From contig CM040447.1 of assembly GCA_022749755.1 (NCBI GenBank), positions 6,346,545 to 6,410,544 of the forward strand: 64,000 bases of DNA, written 5' to 3'. Shown piece after piece: positions 20,641 to 33,144 of the stretch. Made by a program: the position numbers and the translations under genes. Origin of the DNA: Azadirachta indica. Lineage: Eukaryota; Streptophyta; Magnoliopsida; Sapindales; Meliaceae. The notes beneath the pieces were generated by a model. That model saw nothing but the letters and a program-made list of their open reading frames with translations. It had not been told where the DNA came from and searched no databases. How positions within the stretch are numbered: the first letter of the stretch is position 1; every line of letters begins with the position of its first letter.

Positions 20641-23600
20641 TTTTTATAGATCATTTTCATGAATAAAACAAAAAAAAAAAAAATCAAAAAGCAATCCTAT
20701 TATTTTTAAAATAGTTCATTGTCCAATAAAAAAAGAAGACTTTTTTTTATGTTAAATAAAAAAAAAAGAAGTTCAAAAAATTGAACTTTAATTTTGAATT
20801 GACATTATAAATGAATTTTTAACAGTTGACTCCATACCACTAAAGGATTTAGTAGTACAGTGGAAAGATAGCCCAAAAAGTTGATAGAGTGTTTGTTTAA
20901 GTGGTTTATATGAGACAACCCCTTACTCTTAGATAACATCGAATTGAATCACAATTTTTTCTATAAAGCTCGCTAGCCTCTATTTATATGAAAATATAAT
21001 AGATGACTATTCAATTGAAAGAAATCATTCTTTTTTATGAGACCCCAAATAATCATCACTCACTATATGTGAACTTTTTTAATTCAAAATAGAGGTTGTC
21101 CTTATTTTATATAAAATTTGTAAATATTTGTTCTCTCCTATAAATATGAAGAACTTAATTTCTTGCTTTCCAAACTTCTATTTGGTAATAAGTCTAAGAA
21201 CCAAATGATGCTTTATTGAAAGAAATGATGTTTTCAATGATGTTTTATGGAACCAAACTACGGGAAGAAATTGACATGACAAACAAACATTAATCCTCCT
21301 ATGTTAAGTGAAAATGAAAATAATAAAATAAAATAAAAAAGCTAAACCCCACATGTGTCAGGTAAAATGTATGACATTGCATTTCCTTTTCTACAAATAT
21401 GAGTAGAAAATTATGCTTAAGAATAATTTGTACTTTATCACAATTTAATGGATTGATAGAATAGTAGGAAATAAAATATTAAAATCAACTAAATTATGTC
21501 CTAATTGTTATTTGATCAATGTTTAAGGACTAAAACATAAATATCTCTTTTATTATTAATTAAAAAGAAGTAAAATAATTATTTTATCATTATTTAGGAG
21601 TGCGGTGATGATAACATTCAATAAATTGATCGGTGATGATGACATTCAATAAATTGATGACATATTTGATATATACTAATAACTTAGGAGGTAAAGATAA
21701 AAATAATCTTTTGTGGGTTTGTTTATTATTAATAAATTGATGACATATCTGTTATATTTGATCACGATTACATTGGCAAACATATCTATAATTATCATCT
21801 TTTATCAACAATACCCAACAATAAGAAATTAAACAAACAAAAACTTGGTCACTGGCATTAATTTTTCAAATTTTAGAAAAATTTCAACAGTGGCCAAGTC
21901 TTAAACCAAATTTTCTTAAATAATTATTGTTCAAAATGTGTTTAAAAAATAATTAATTCAAATTTTTTTGAACTAAAATATTCTTATAAAAAAATTTTTA
22001 AAAATAACCAGTTTTTAATTTTCTTCATGCTTGAAACTTGCTTTTAAGAGTAGACATGATCCAGTCTAATCAAGTTTTTAAAAAACCGAACTGGAACTAA
22101 AAAATCTAAGTCTTCAAATTTGAGGGCGAACCGAATCAAATAGAAAAGAAGATTGGACCGGTTTGAATCAATTATACAATAAAACTGAATTAAAATCGAA
22201 TCAATTGGTTTAATTTTTAAGTCGATTTAATTTTTATATTAAATTGTTTTTTTTTTTTAAATTTTTGGTGAAACGAAATAACGTTATTTTGTATAAACAA
22301 AATAAAACGACATCATTTTTGTAAGAAAAAATTAAAAAATGATAAATTTAGTCCACTTTGAATTTTGTAGATTGAAACCAAAACTAAATCGAAAATTCTG
22401 AATTTTTAAACTTAAGAATCGAAATCAGACTGAATTATATAAAGAACTGAACCGAATTCATTGATTCTAGTCCGATTCGATTCAAGCCAATTTTTCTGCA
22501 CACCCTTACTTGCTTTGTACTTGACAGTGTACTTTCGAATACAAACAAAAGTTTTAATTTTTTTATACTCGAAAGTGAATTTCTTACTTAAAAGTGTACT
22601 TCGTGCTCAAAAGTACACTTTCGAGTACGATATTTCGATCAAAAAAATTTGAGTTGGTTTTTTTTTTTTTTAAATACATTTTGAACCGTGATTATTTAAG
22701 AAAATTAGATCAAAAAACTAATCATTGGTGTTAATTTTTTAAATTTTTTTAGTTAATTTCATAACTTCACAATTATTTTATTATATATAAACCTGAAATG
22801 GCTGATGAGAAGATCTAGAAATCGTTGTCTAGAGTTATTGCATGGATTCTTTTTCTCTATCAGTAAATCATCAAAGATTAATTTAGAAAAACCACTCTGA
22901 AAATTGATTTTAACGTTAACTGAGGCAACAATTAAGAAGACTTAATAAGATATTTTTAAAACAGTACAAGGGTGTTGGATATTTATAAACAATTTATTTA
23001 TTTTCTAAATTACAATTTATGACATTATTATAACAAATGAAAAGCATCAAAATGCAAAGAATCCTAGGTTGGAAGGTGGTGGTGAGATTCTTGCTAGACC
23101 CAATGAATGAATAATTGAGCTTTTCCATTGTTTAGTGCGTTTCTCAATAGAAAAAAAGATGCTTATTATAGTGGAGTTCAGGCATGGTAGCAAAGCCAGT
23201 ACAAGCCATACTCAAGCCAAAATCAGCCCTCTTTGAGCCAGAACCATCCTTCCTCAAGTCAGCCATTACAAAGTGAGAATCGACCATGAATTTCATACAT
23301 AAGTTTTATGTTCATATGGATTTAATACATAAGATTTAAACTTCTGTTCACCAATTTTTTGTGTTTCATTTGCTATAGTCAAACTGGAAGGGATATGTAT
23401 TGATACTGAGATTATTTGACAGGGATTTTGTTGAATTGGCACTGTTTGATTGAGATTATTTGCAAATGATTGTGCAAACTTTTGTCAAAAAACAATTATT
23501 TGATTTTGTTAAATTACAAATTTTGTCCCCATCTTAATTAATAATTTTGAACTTAGGGGACACCGCAAATTTTTAAGGAAAAAAAAAATAAATTAAAATA

Positions 23601-23959
23601 TTGCATGCATGCAGAAAAAAAAATAGGAAACGAATATAAGGTCAATTTTATCTTTATACATAAATAAATGAGGACAACATGGTCAAAATTTATAATATAT
23701 TTTATAAGGGCATTTTTATTATTTTATCATCTGAATAAGGACAATATGGTAAAATAATAATAATTTAAATTAAAAAAAAGTGTATATGTGGCAAATAGTT
23801 AAAATGACGTGGTATATACACATGACATTATAGGGGTAAAAAAGTAATTGCATCATATTCCATCCAAACATCATTAGTACATAATAGAATAGGAGCTAAA
23901 TGGATATTTTCCAACCTTTAGGACTAATAAGTACATTTTGCCAAATCTTCGGACCTCGC
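20641..23959. other. AT-rich intergenic region
   Basis: No coding exon is recognisable. The region contains an inverted-repeat element (21847-22750) and a 34-bp-type duplicated phrase at about 21605-21660 (GGTGATGATGACATTCAATA twice, slightly different). Short homopolymers are frequent. Around 23540-23960 there is a low-complexity stretch with phrases such as TTTAGGACTAATAAGTAC that is typical of degenerate plant repeats. Confidence 0.5.
21847..22750. mobile_element. MITE-like element with inverted arms and outer direct repeats
   Basis: An inner inverted repeat pairs AAATTTTCTTAAATAATTAT (about 21909) with the complement of ATTATTTAAGAAAATTAGAT (about 22690). Outside it a roughly 30 bp direct repeat occurs: CACTGGCATTAATTTTTCAA at about 21851 and CATTGGTGTTAATTTTTTAA at about 22724. 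The interior has degenerate short repeats of the AACCGAATT type (22080-22470) and of GTACTTTCGAGTA (22525-22630). There is no open frame. Confidence 0.4.
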
Positions 23960-25457
23960 AATCTTTTTCCCTTCAAAATATTACAATAAACCCTAAACTC
24001 TATTTTACGGAGAAACAAAAAAATCTAGGTATTTAGAGAAAATTAATTAAAATAATAATAAATAAAAATAAATATTATTATTATTATTATGATAAAAATT
24101 TTAATATTAAAAAATTAAAGTATTAAAAAAAATCTTATTGTGATAGAGTAAAATCTTACTCAATCAAAGAAAGATCATGTTTTTATTTAGAAATAATTGG
24201 ATAATTTGTCTTTCCTCTAATAAAAATTCTCTTCGTTGTCTTCTTACTTCAAATCATGGGTAGGACTACAATGCTACGATATGTTATAGTCACTGCTTTT
24301 AGACCATTGAATTTCTCAAAATGCAATTCAATAATCAATTTTAAAAGGCAATGGTTTATGAATTGTGTTGGAGAGTCCCCATATTTTATGGATTTACCAT
24401 ACAACAACTATGTAATGGCATAACTATCAAATCAAAAATTAATTATTTATTTTTTCATACAATATTGCAAAAATCTTCTTATCAACATAATTAAGGTTAA
24501 GCTCATTTTCAGTACGTGCATGACTACTACTGTCCAAGAACTTAAAGGATTATTATTATTCTCAAAACATATTAATCTTAGTGATCTATCAACTTCATTT
24601 TACTAGTTTCTTAATCTGAAATGGCATTAAACTTTACAAGGTCATGTATGAATTGAATTTAGAATCAATCAATTATAAAACCTGTATCGTAGATTTAATT
24701 TTTTTTTGGTTTATCTACAAAAATTGTATAGTTGAGATTTTTTTTTAATCTAATTAACTATCGAACTCAACTTAATTATTTGACTTTAATAATTTTTCAA
24801 CAATAAAATATTTATATTTATAGATGAAAAGAAATTTTTTTACTGCAAATGAGGTGCATTTAATTGTTAATTAGGTGCAAAATAAAATTTTAACCATAAT
24901 GTAATTTATAAAATTCACATTTTAATCGATCTATGGAAGTTGATTATAAATGAAGAGGAAAAAGGCTAGGAGATAATTGAAATCCTAATTTCCTTTTTGA
25001 TGAGGATATAAAAGGTGGAAACGTGAGTCTTGTGATTGCCTCTTGTTAATCCTTAAGAAAAGTATATTAAAATTCCAAGCTTGGTTAGTGAAAATGTTAT
25101 TCTGCTAATTAAAATTCAACAAAGCAAGAGAAATGTTAATCTGGTTGTGTGTCATAAGAAGGATTGTGTTATTGAGATTTTAGGAGTATCTGCCCCAAAC
25201 TTGGTCTCTTGTCATTCTTTAAATATTCACCCTGTATAAGAATAAGGATAAAGTGATAACGTGAGTTATTTAATTGTCTTAATCTTTTAAAAAGGTACCA
25301 ACAATTCCAAGCTTCACAAGAGAGAAAAAGTAGAGATGCTTTCGAAAAATGATTCCTGTAAATTAACTATATCCCAGTATATATTAGATTTCCACTTCCT
25401 TGTTAAAGTTTTCAAACAACAACTGGGGTCTAGTTGTTTCCTCCAAAAATACAGAAA
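23960..25457 (+). promoter_or_regulatory. Upstream region of the DUF247 gene (duplicated at 16.9-18.4 kb)
   Basis: The region is conserved with 17040-18425 nearly to the ATG. A module with the phrase AAGTATATTAAAATTCCAAG at about 25060 is repeated in diverged form at about 25290 (AAAGGTACCAACAATTCCAA) and again far downstream at about 28560-28625, so the promoter contains an old internal duplication. A TATA-like GATATAAAAGG lies at about 25008, over 400 bp from the ATG. The sequence CCCAGTATATATTAGAT lies closer, at about 25375. Confidence 0.45.
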
Positions 25458-26747
25458 ATGACGGAAAATACATCCACACAAAGCCATGGCCGCAGCGTAT
25501 GCAACTGTGATTCCGAAATATTTACTGAGAGAGAACAACAATGGTTGGATTCCATAATGAAGGAGAAGGATCAAACCGATCAAAATCTGAAGCAGAAGAT
25601 TCATAAAGTTCCGGAGATGCTTCGCCGGATTGAGGCAAACAAAGACTGCTTTGATCCTTTGGTGGTTTCCATTGGTCCTTATCACCATGGGAAACCTGAG
25701 CTGAAGTTCATGGAAGAATGCAAGGTTAAAATGGCAAAGCAGTATGCTAACAATCATGCAGAGTTTCTTCGGCGTATGTATATGAAGATTAAGTACCATG
25801 CGGCCAAAGATGCAAGAAATTGCTATGCGGGGGGCTTATCATTGAAAGAGTATGACTGTGATAAATTTAACGAGATGATGCTTGTTGATGGCTGCTTCAT
25901 TATCCAGTTCATTTACTGCTCTGTGTACAAGCCAGAAGAGTTGAATTTGAAGAGCAACACGGCAGCTTTTGTCAAACGAGACTTGTTGTTGCTAGAAAAT
26001 CAAATTCCCTTTCAAGTCCTCAAAGAGTTGATGAACTACCGATTTCAAGAAGGTCAATGGAAGGAAATGTTAAAACTCTACTTTCACAAAGCACATAATT
26101 TCGAAGAAATTAATGCTGATGCACCTGCTCATCTTCTTGAACTTGTTCGACACAAATTCATCAATAACTCTGCGTCAATTCCTTCACCTGGAAGCTTCAG
26201 AACCTGGTCTTCTTGTGGTTCTGCCAAGCAGCTCAAGGCGAAGGGAATCACTTGCAGGTGTAGCGAGAGTCGTCAATTCACAGACGTCCAGTTCAAATAT
26301 TTATGGAGTTTCGAAGGAATACTGAAGCTTCCAGCAATAATCATAGACGATTCTACCAAGACCTTTCTTCTAAACATGATTGCCTATGAAACTAGCCCCG
26401 ATGGCCCCGATGATCTCGGGGTTTCTTCTTATGTCCGCTTCATGGATTCACTGATTGGTCACGAAGAAGATGTAAAGGAGCTTCGATCAAACGGCATAAT
26501 TTGCAGTTCTCTCAGAAACGATCAGCAAATTGCAGAGCTTTTCCATCAGCTGGCTACAGATTTGGTACCGAATCCTTCTGCTTATGCTGATGTTAGAGAC
26601 CAAGTTGAAAAACATTGCAACAACAAGATCAAGGTTTCGTTGTCTAAATGTCTGCATAATAAATTTACATCTATTGCAGTTTTAGGTGGAATTTCTGCTG
26701 CTGTTTCAGGTGTTAGTGATACTTATTTTACATCCCAAAAACAGTAA
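25458..26747 (+). CDS. DUF247 / UPF0481 family protein, intact
   Basis: A single-exon gene encodes 429 aa, a usual size for this plant-specific family (UPF0481, At3g47200-like). Some members in other plants act in self-incompatibility or defence, but most have no known role. Family blocks are visible in order: VPEMLRRIEANKDCFDPLVV and SIGPYHHGKPEL near the N terminus, VDGCFIIQFI, RDLLLLENQIPFQVLKELM, LPAIIIDDSTKTFLLNMIAYE-type sequence in the middle, and SYVRFMDSLIGHEEDVKELR. The C terminus usually carries a transmembrane helix. Here it is the short segment FTSIAVLGGISAAVSGV, followed by only ten residues, so membrane anchoring may be weakened. I chose the ATG at 25458; reading upstream in frame gives only a TTG at 25434. 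The truncated paralogue at 18426 starts at the equivalent ATG, which supports this choice. Confidence 0.92.
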   Translation: MTENTSTQSHGRSVCNCDSEIFTEREQQWLDSIMKEKDQTDQNLKQKIHKVPEMLRRIEANKDCFDPLVVSIGPYHHGKPELKFMEECKVKMAKQYANNHAEFLRRMYMKIKYHAAKDARNCYAGGLSLKEYDCDKFNEMMLVDGCFIIQFIYCSVYKPEELNLKSNTAAFVKRDLLLLENQIPFQVLKELMNYRFQEGQWKEMLKLYFHKAHNFEEINADAPAHLLELVRHKFINNSASIPSPGSFRTWSSCGSAKQLKAKGITCRCSESRQFTDVQFKYLWSFEGILKLPAIIIDDSTKTFLLNMIAYETSPDGPDDLGVSSYVRFMDSLIGHEEDVKELRSNGIICSSLRNDQQIAELFHQLATDLVPNPSAYADVRDQVEKHCNNKIKVSLSKCLHNKFTSIAVLGGISAAVSGVSDTYFTSQKQ

Positions 26748-28439
26748 ACAAGATTAAGCCTGAAAGGGGTCTCTTCCCGTGGAAATAAGCGGTCTACGAA
26801 TCGCTTCTCCTTGCATTAATTTCGGAATTAGAGAAATTATTTAATTTGTGTTGTGTATTTTTATGTGGGACAAAAATAAATAAACAAGAACATCTCCATT
26901 TGTACTTCCACTTATTTCATTAATTTGAATAAAATCTGAGAGTATTTGTGTTAATTTTCACTTTATTTAGTTTATATAGATGTTGTTTTGCTTTTGGTTT
27001 TCAGTCAAGTATTTGCATTTTTTTTTTTTTCCTTCTCTCATAGAAGCACCTTTTAATAGCTTCATAATCATATAATGACACGTCCGTGGTAACAGAATGT
27101 ATACCCTCCGGAAGAATTTCTTTTTTATTGTTAATATCAAACAAATGTATTAATAGCAAATTTCAAGAGTCGAAAAGAGTATTAAAACTTAATCAAGTCA
27201 TAACTCACAATCCATTTCTTATTAATTTAACATTTATTCTTGTTACATTTAGCAAAATTATATCTTTGAACTGGATCAGATATATTGATTCAACATTAGA
27301 AAGACATAAAAACATTTCCCGTTGCCGGACGACATGTTTTAAGGATTAATCATTAAATCAACTAATTTTATTATTCATGAAATTTTCTCGAGTAACATTA
27401 TTTTGGAGTCGTGCTCTACAAATTTTTTAAGCAAGAATGCGACGTATAATATTATTTGAATTTTTTCATTTTCTCGGAAAGAAAATGTTTGGAATATGGC
27501 TCTTTTTCAACATGGAATTAAGCTGTAAAGCTGAATGCAAGTATGGAGAGGTATGGAACAAAGAGGAAGGCTGCAAAAGTTGTTTATTGCTAATTTAAAA
27601 AAGGAAACAAGTTGGCGAATTGGCAAACTTGTTGAGGGTCTTTTTTCCCCTTATAAATAGGGCTCTCATTCATTCACGAAATCATCCCAGAGTGAGGAGT
27701 GATTGAGAAGAGCAAGAAGAGCAGAAGAGAGAAGTTCGTCTTCTTCAATTTGGCTTCGCTTGGTAGTTTTCAATTAGATCCTTCTATTTATAAGAGTTTT
27801 ATTTTATCTCAATCGTTTATAAATCCCACAAATTAGTCTGACTATGTTTGAGAGTATTTATATGTTGTACCTAAGTTTTATAATTGTTCTCAATTTAATC
27901 CTATTGAATTGATTAAGTGCCCGAAAATGTAGATAACTTTTTTTACCTAATGTCCTAATCTTGTTAAATTCTTGTATTCTTTATTTTATAACTTTACATA
28001 TCTATCATTCTGCCATCATTTAATTTTTTAATTATTATATTTCATAAATATTTTTATTTTTGAAAAGATTATTGGGCCATTAATTTCTCCAACAGAATAT
28101 TAGTACAAAAAATACAAATTTGTGAAATTTTTATTTCTACCAAAGTTTCTCTGCAATGAATTACTCTATGCATTCTCCCATCAATGTTTGAGCTTTTAAC
28201 GTTTGAAGTTTAAATATAGTTTAGAACAGTCTCAATTTAAATTGTGACCCAATGTTTAAATTCTTCCACCAGTAATGGACAAGATAATTTTTTGAATATT
28301 ACAAGCAATTAACTCAAATTTCTCTTGAATTTAGTGTGTTCGAGATTTTACTAGTTGAACTAATTTGCATTCATCTCTAACTTTTAAATACTTGATATAT
28401 GGAAATAATTCCATTGTAATATTGCAATTCAATTTTATT
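26748..28439. other. 3' flank of the DUF247 gene and gene-free DNA
   Basis: The beginning is the presumed 3' untranslated region. The only structured part is 27530-27790, which looks like an LTR or promoter core. No exon of a known family is seen. Confidence 0.5.
27530..27790 (+). other. LTR-like or promoter-like block
   Basis: The block contains a clear TATA box with start-site context (CCCCTTATAAATAGGGCTCTC, about 27648-27668), followed by a purine-rich leader (GAGAAGAGCAAGAAGAGCAG). Retrotransposon LTRs and normal promoters both look like this. No open frame follows, and I could not find matching TG...CA ends or a second copy in the window. A solo LTR or a promoter relic is therefore possible. 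Confidence 0.3.
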
Positions 28440-28690
28440 TTTTCTTAATTGCTAATGAGGACATGGAAACTGAAAAGTGAAAGCTTGGCAAGTGAAAAAA
28501 CAAAAGAAAAGAGATGCCGATATTTGCACGGAAAGTGGAAGAGTTTGTATCTGATTGCTCTTTGTTAATCCTTTAAAAATGTACTAACAATTCGAAACTT
28601 GCTGAGTGAGAAAAGTGAGATGCTTATAACTTGTATGAAATTAATGTTGTTATCATGGAATGCAACAAATAATAATTTTTCCAAAAATTT
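28440..28690 (+). repeat. Third, diverged remnant of the DUF247 upstream module
   Basis: Phrases here match the DUF247 5' flank: GATTGCTCTTTGTTAATCC against GATTGCCTCTTGTTAATCC (25036), then a GTACTAACAATTCGAAACTT-type phrase and GAGAAAAGTGAGATGCTTA. No DUF247 coding sequence follows, so an additional copy was lost or only this flank was copied. Confidence 0.55.
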
Positions 28691-29319
28691 AGTAAGAAAC
28701 ATATATTTAATTTGCTAGAGAAAATTTTAATTAGCACTAAAATCTTAAACTCCTTCTGAGTTTGAGATATGATTTGGTATATTGATATGGGTACGTATGG
28801 AAGCATATGATCTATTCCAAACTCGGTCCGATGCTATCTTTACATGTGGTGTATATAAAATGAGGAAAATGATTAAGTTGTCATTTAAAATTAAGTAATG
28901 GGATACATATCAAATAGAGATTTTGAGTTTTTTCTTTTCTTAATTTCAAATAATGTGGCATAGACAGTGAGGAGGTATATTGACTACGAGATTTAAAATC
29001 ATAAAAAATTTATTAATTTTTAATTTAAAGACTTTCTAGTCTCTAAAGTTTGGCCTAATAGCTTAAAGACATTTCCAATTCCATTTTATCTATGGGGTCA
29101 AATGGATAGTCTTATATTTTTATATATATATTTATATTATTTATAAATTATTAGATTTATGCACTTCTAATAATTGAAATTAAATATGATATATAAAATT
29201 AATGCACCATAATTAATACATATGTTAGATTTAATGTCAATAATTAAAAATATAAGTTTAAACATGTGTTAAAATATGATAACATTGTCGATTATTCTCC
29301 TTTATCTACATATCTATCT

Positions 29320-29367
<48 letters not shown>

Positions 29368-32300
29368 TATGCATTAAATAAGAAAATTGGTTAAATAATA
29401 TTCTTTTCAAAATAAAATATATATGTGGATAATATTTAATAAAAAATAAAAGTCTATATATAATTCACATTTTGTCTCCTATCAAGAGTAAAGTTTATTA
29501 TTTTAACATACTATTGCTAAGATATATTATATGTTAATAATAATTTTATAAATTGGTAAAAAAATAAGAAAATTAAGTGGGAATGAGAAATCTATTCTCC
29601 ATCCCTATCTTATCAAAATTTATGGGAGAATAGATTTAAAAATTGGATATCAAAATGAAAAACGAGAATGAAAAATTATCATTGTTTTATGTATTTATTT
29701 TACACAAGCCAAAACCACTCATCTAAATATTATTTAACTCTATTAGGATCTTCAGAATACGTAATAACTATTAGAGGATGGGTTGCCTAAAAAATTTGAA
29801 GCAGCTAATATGATAAGTATACAGAAGTTTTTGATAAATTTTTAGATGAAATCATAATCTAAGATTAAAAGTACACTGTTTGTAATACATATACTTGACA
29901 AATGAAAAATTAGATTTTATTCAATTAATTTCAACAAATATTATAATCACGAAGTACTAGGAATAAAACTAAAAATAGAAAATTAAGAAATTAAAATTTT
30001 TAATAAGTAAAGTTATTAATAAATAAATTGATAATTTTGTAAAGTTATAGAGATTAAATTATATATAAACATAAAAAAGAGATAAAAATATAAATATTAC
30101 AATAAAATTTTTGAAAAATTTGAGGTCTAAGAGGAGCTTTGTTTCCCTCCGACCTTGAACGTGCTTCGTCCCTGAAGAGTACTCCACTTGTATAAAAATT
30201 ATTTTCCACCCCCTTACATTTGTTACAACTATATTATAGCATGACCTATAATATAATATACCTACAAAATTTAATAAATAAAATAGATATATAAAATGTA
30301 CATAGCTTAGAGCAAGAAGTTTATGCTTCTTCAATGACTTCTAAGGGTTGATGAGCAGCAAAGTGATGCATTTCAGTTATGAATTAAATGTAGCAGGTTG
30401 ACTGATTGAGATGGTCTTCCCATTTTGCCTTACCCAAAGAAAATGTATATTCCTTTTCATAATCGTGGTACCATTTTTTTTAATATTATATGTATAAATA
30501 AATAATATTCTATCAAAAATTTATCAAAAATTTATGATAGAATTGTGTATAGCATTGCTCGAATACTATCACTTAATTTAAATAATATTTTACTCTCACG
30601 TGTGGAGAAAAATCTACCCATACTTTAAAATAGTAGACCTCACATATAATAAGTATCATTAGTGATCCTTGATTATATCTGCCTTTCTTTTATTTAAGTT
30701 GTTGGTATGTTATATTTACTCGATATATTAAAATGAAAAAAAAATCTCTCTTATGTGTTTATATTAATTATTTTTAATATTTTATTTTTTAAAATTAGTA
30801 ATATAATATTAAAGGTATATTGTCTACTAAAAATTTAAATCGATAGCTGTATAATTCAAAATTTTACACCTAACGCAATAATTTTTTAGCTTTTAAAAAT
30901 AATTAGAAGTTTATATCAGGATCTAGGAATTGAATATAATTACAATTAGGTTAGGTTGATTTTTTTTTTTTAATATCTTTAATAATAATTATATAATTAT
31001 ATGGTCCACATGGACAAGTGAAACTGAGGTATTACTTTTTTGCTAACTTTGTTGCTATTAAAAACCATTAATTTTGGTGTAATTGAATAATAAATGATGC
31101 GATAAATGCTTACTTTGGTTATATCGTTTCATGAAATTAATGGCAAGTCAAAGAATACAAAATTAGGAGTTAAAATCCAGCAATCACAATATTCATACCA
31201 AAAAAATAAAATAATAACTTTATATTTATATAAAAATAATATTATGTATACAAATTTGGTCGCATAAATATCATATTATTATCAAAATATTTTTTAAAAA
31301 ATTACACACAATATATGAAAGGAAAGGTTCAACGACTCATAATTTTATATATATTTTTACATTAATTATTAACTATTAAATTTAATTACTTTTAACGATT
31401 AAAATTAAATTTGACACGCATACGCACACAAAAATATATAAAAAAAAATCACAAGCTTATAATTTTATATATATTTACATTAATTGTTAACTATTAGATT
31501 TAAATACCTCTAACAGTTAATATTAAATTTAACCTATATAATTAATATATAATTTAATGTATCATAATTAATATATATAATATATTCTATTTAAATAATT
31601 AGTATTATTTAAATTTAATTATTTATAAAATAATATAAAAATATGTGTAAAATTATAAAATAATCTATTTTTTTTATATACATATAAATAGGTCTAAAAT
31701 TCTATATATTTATATTTATATAAATACTATTAAATTTATATATTTTAAAAATTAAATTTAATTCGTATAATTAATATATAATTTAAATATTATAATTAAT
31801 ATATATTTTAATTTTAATTTTAATTATAAAAAAATATATAAATTTATTTATTTATAAATTAATATAAATGTACGTGTAAAATTACGATCTTTGTGCCATT
31901 AATTTGTTCGCAAAAGTAGGTAAGCAATTAATGATGGGATCAACCAATCACATAAATTTGCAGCATTGGCGATAATTAAAAGCCTCTGAAATTGTCAGCT
32001 GTTATCGTGGTTTAAGCCTTCAAATCAGCAATTAATTTCTCATCTCCCACCTCTTACTTCCCACTCCCACTTTCCCTGCCTTCACATTTATCCTACTAAT
32101 TTTCTTTTTTTTTCCAAACCCTATAATTTTTGAAATTTTTGTACCTTTTTTTTTTACTTTGATTTATAAAAATATAACAAAATATTACAAAATAAAAATA
32201 GAAAATTTAAAAATCATAACAAAATAATTTGATAAATGAAAAGCCGTAGTGATACATACATATTTATTATACTATAACGTGTTACAATTTTTAAATTTTA

Positions 32301-32784
32301 ATTTTTTGATTTTAATGTAATTTTAAATTTTTTATTTTGTATTACCTCTTTTAAAATTTTTAAATATAACAAAAATTTCATAATTACAACACAAGAATTA
32401 AAAAGTATAATGAAAAAGTTTGAAAAATTGTGCAGCAAGTCCAATTAATACGTGGCCCTACGCTTATTATTGTAGCTGCAATTTACAGATACCATGTCAG
32501 TTTTCAGTCCATCATTATCTGAAAATGGAAAAACAAAACAATTTGCGTGGATATTTATTAGTTTTAATTAAATTTAATTTAATACAGTATAAAAATACGA
32601 ATTCAATTTAGATGAAATTAATATATTTTTACTCTTTTTTAGCGTGGAATGATTGAGGTGTACAAAATTATAATAATATTTATTTTTATTTTAAATATTT
32701 AAATATAGATATTAAAATATTTATTTTTATAAAAATAATGTGTTAAATATTATTATATATATATAAATATTAAATAATAAATTA
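28691..32784. other. Very AT-rich, gene-free region
   Basis: No exon or RNA gene is supportable. It contains an (AT)n microsatellite (29323-29361) and loosely repeated phrases such as ATAATTAATATATAATTTAA (about 29200, 31540, 31770). The segments at 31340 and 31450 repeat a phrase of the form ATAATTTTATATATATTT. The region looks like decayed repeats. Confidence 0.5.
29323..29361. repeat. (AT)n microsatellite
   Basis: About 39 bp of TA dinucleotides in non-coding sequence. Confidence 0.9.
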
Positions 32785-33144
32785 AAAATATTATTAATAA
32801 ATAAAATATTTAATTTATTAAAACAGTGATAAAATTTTTTACAAATTATCTTATATTAATTAACGTAACAAAAGTAATATTAGCAAATCAAACGTTTCAC
32901 CTGGCTGAAAAAAAGAAGTTTATGTTAAAAAAATCTCTTTTTTAACAATTTTTTTAAAAAAAAAGGTTTTTTTTCTTTTTCTTAAATTATCCCTGCAAAA
33001 ATCTTTTCACTTTAGAATTAATTCCCATAATTGACTCAAAACGGTTTTACGTAGCGGCTTTCCACCTTTACATATATGCTGAAGCTTCTACATTGCAAGC
33101 ACAAGTTGGTCCAATCGAGAAACAGTGAACTTTGAAGAGAGAGA

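Noticed and set aside
28624..28806. Short minus-strand frame at 28.6-28.8 kb and others in the AT-rich region (for example 30059-30334).
   Set aside because: They consist of low-complexity Ile/Leu/Phe/Lys-rich sequence expected by chance in AT-rich DNA.
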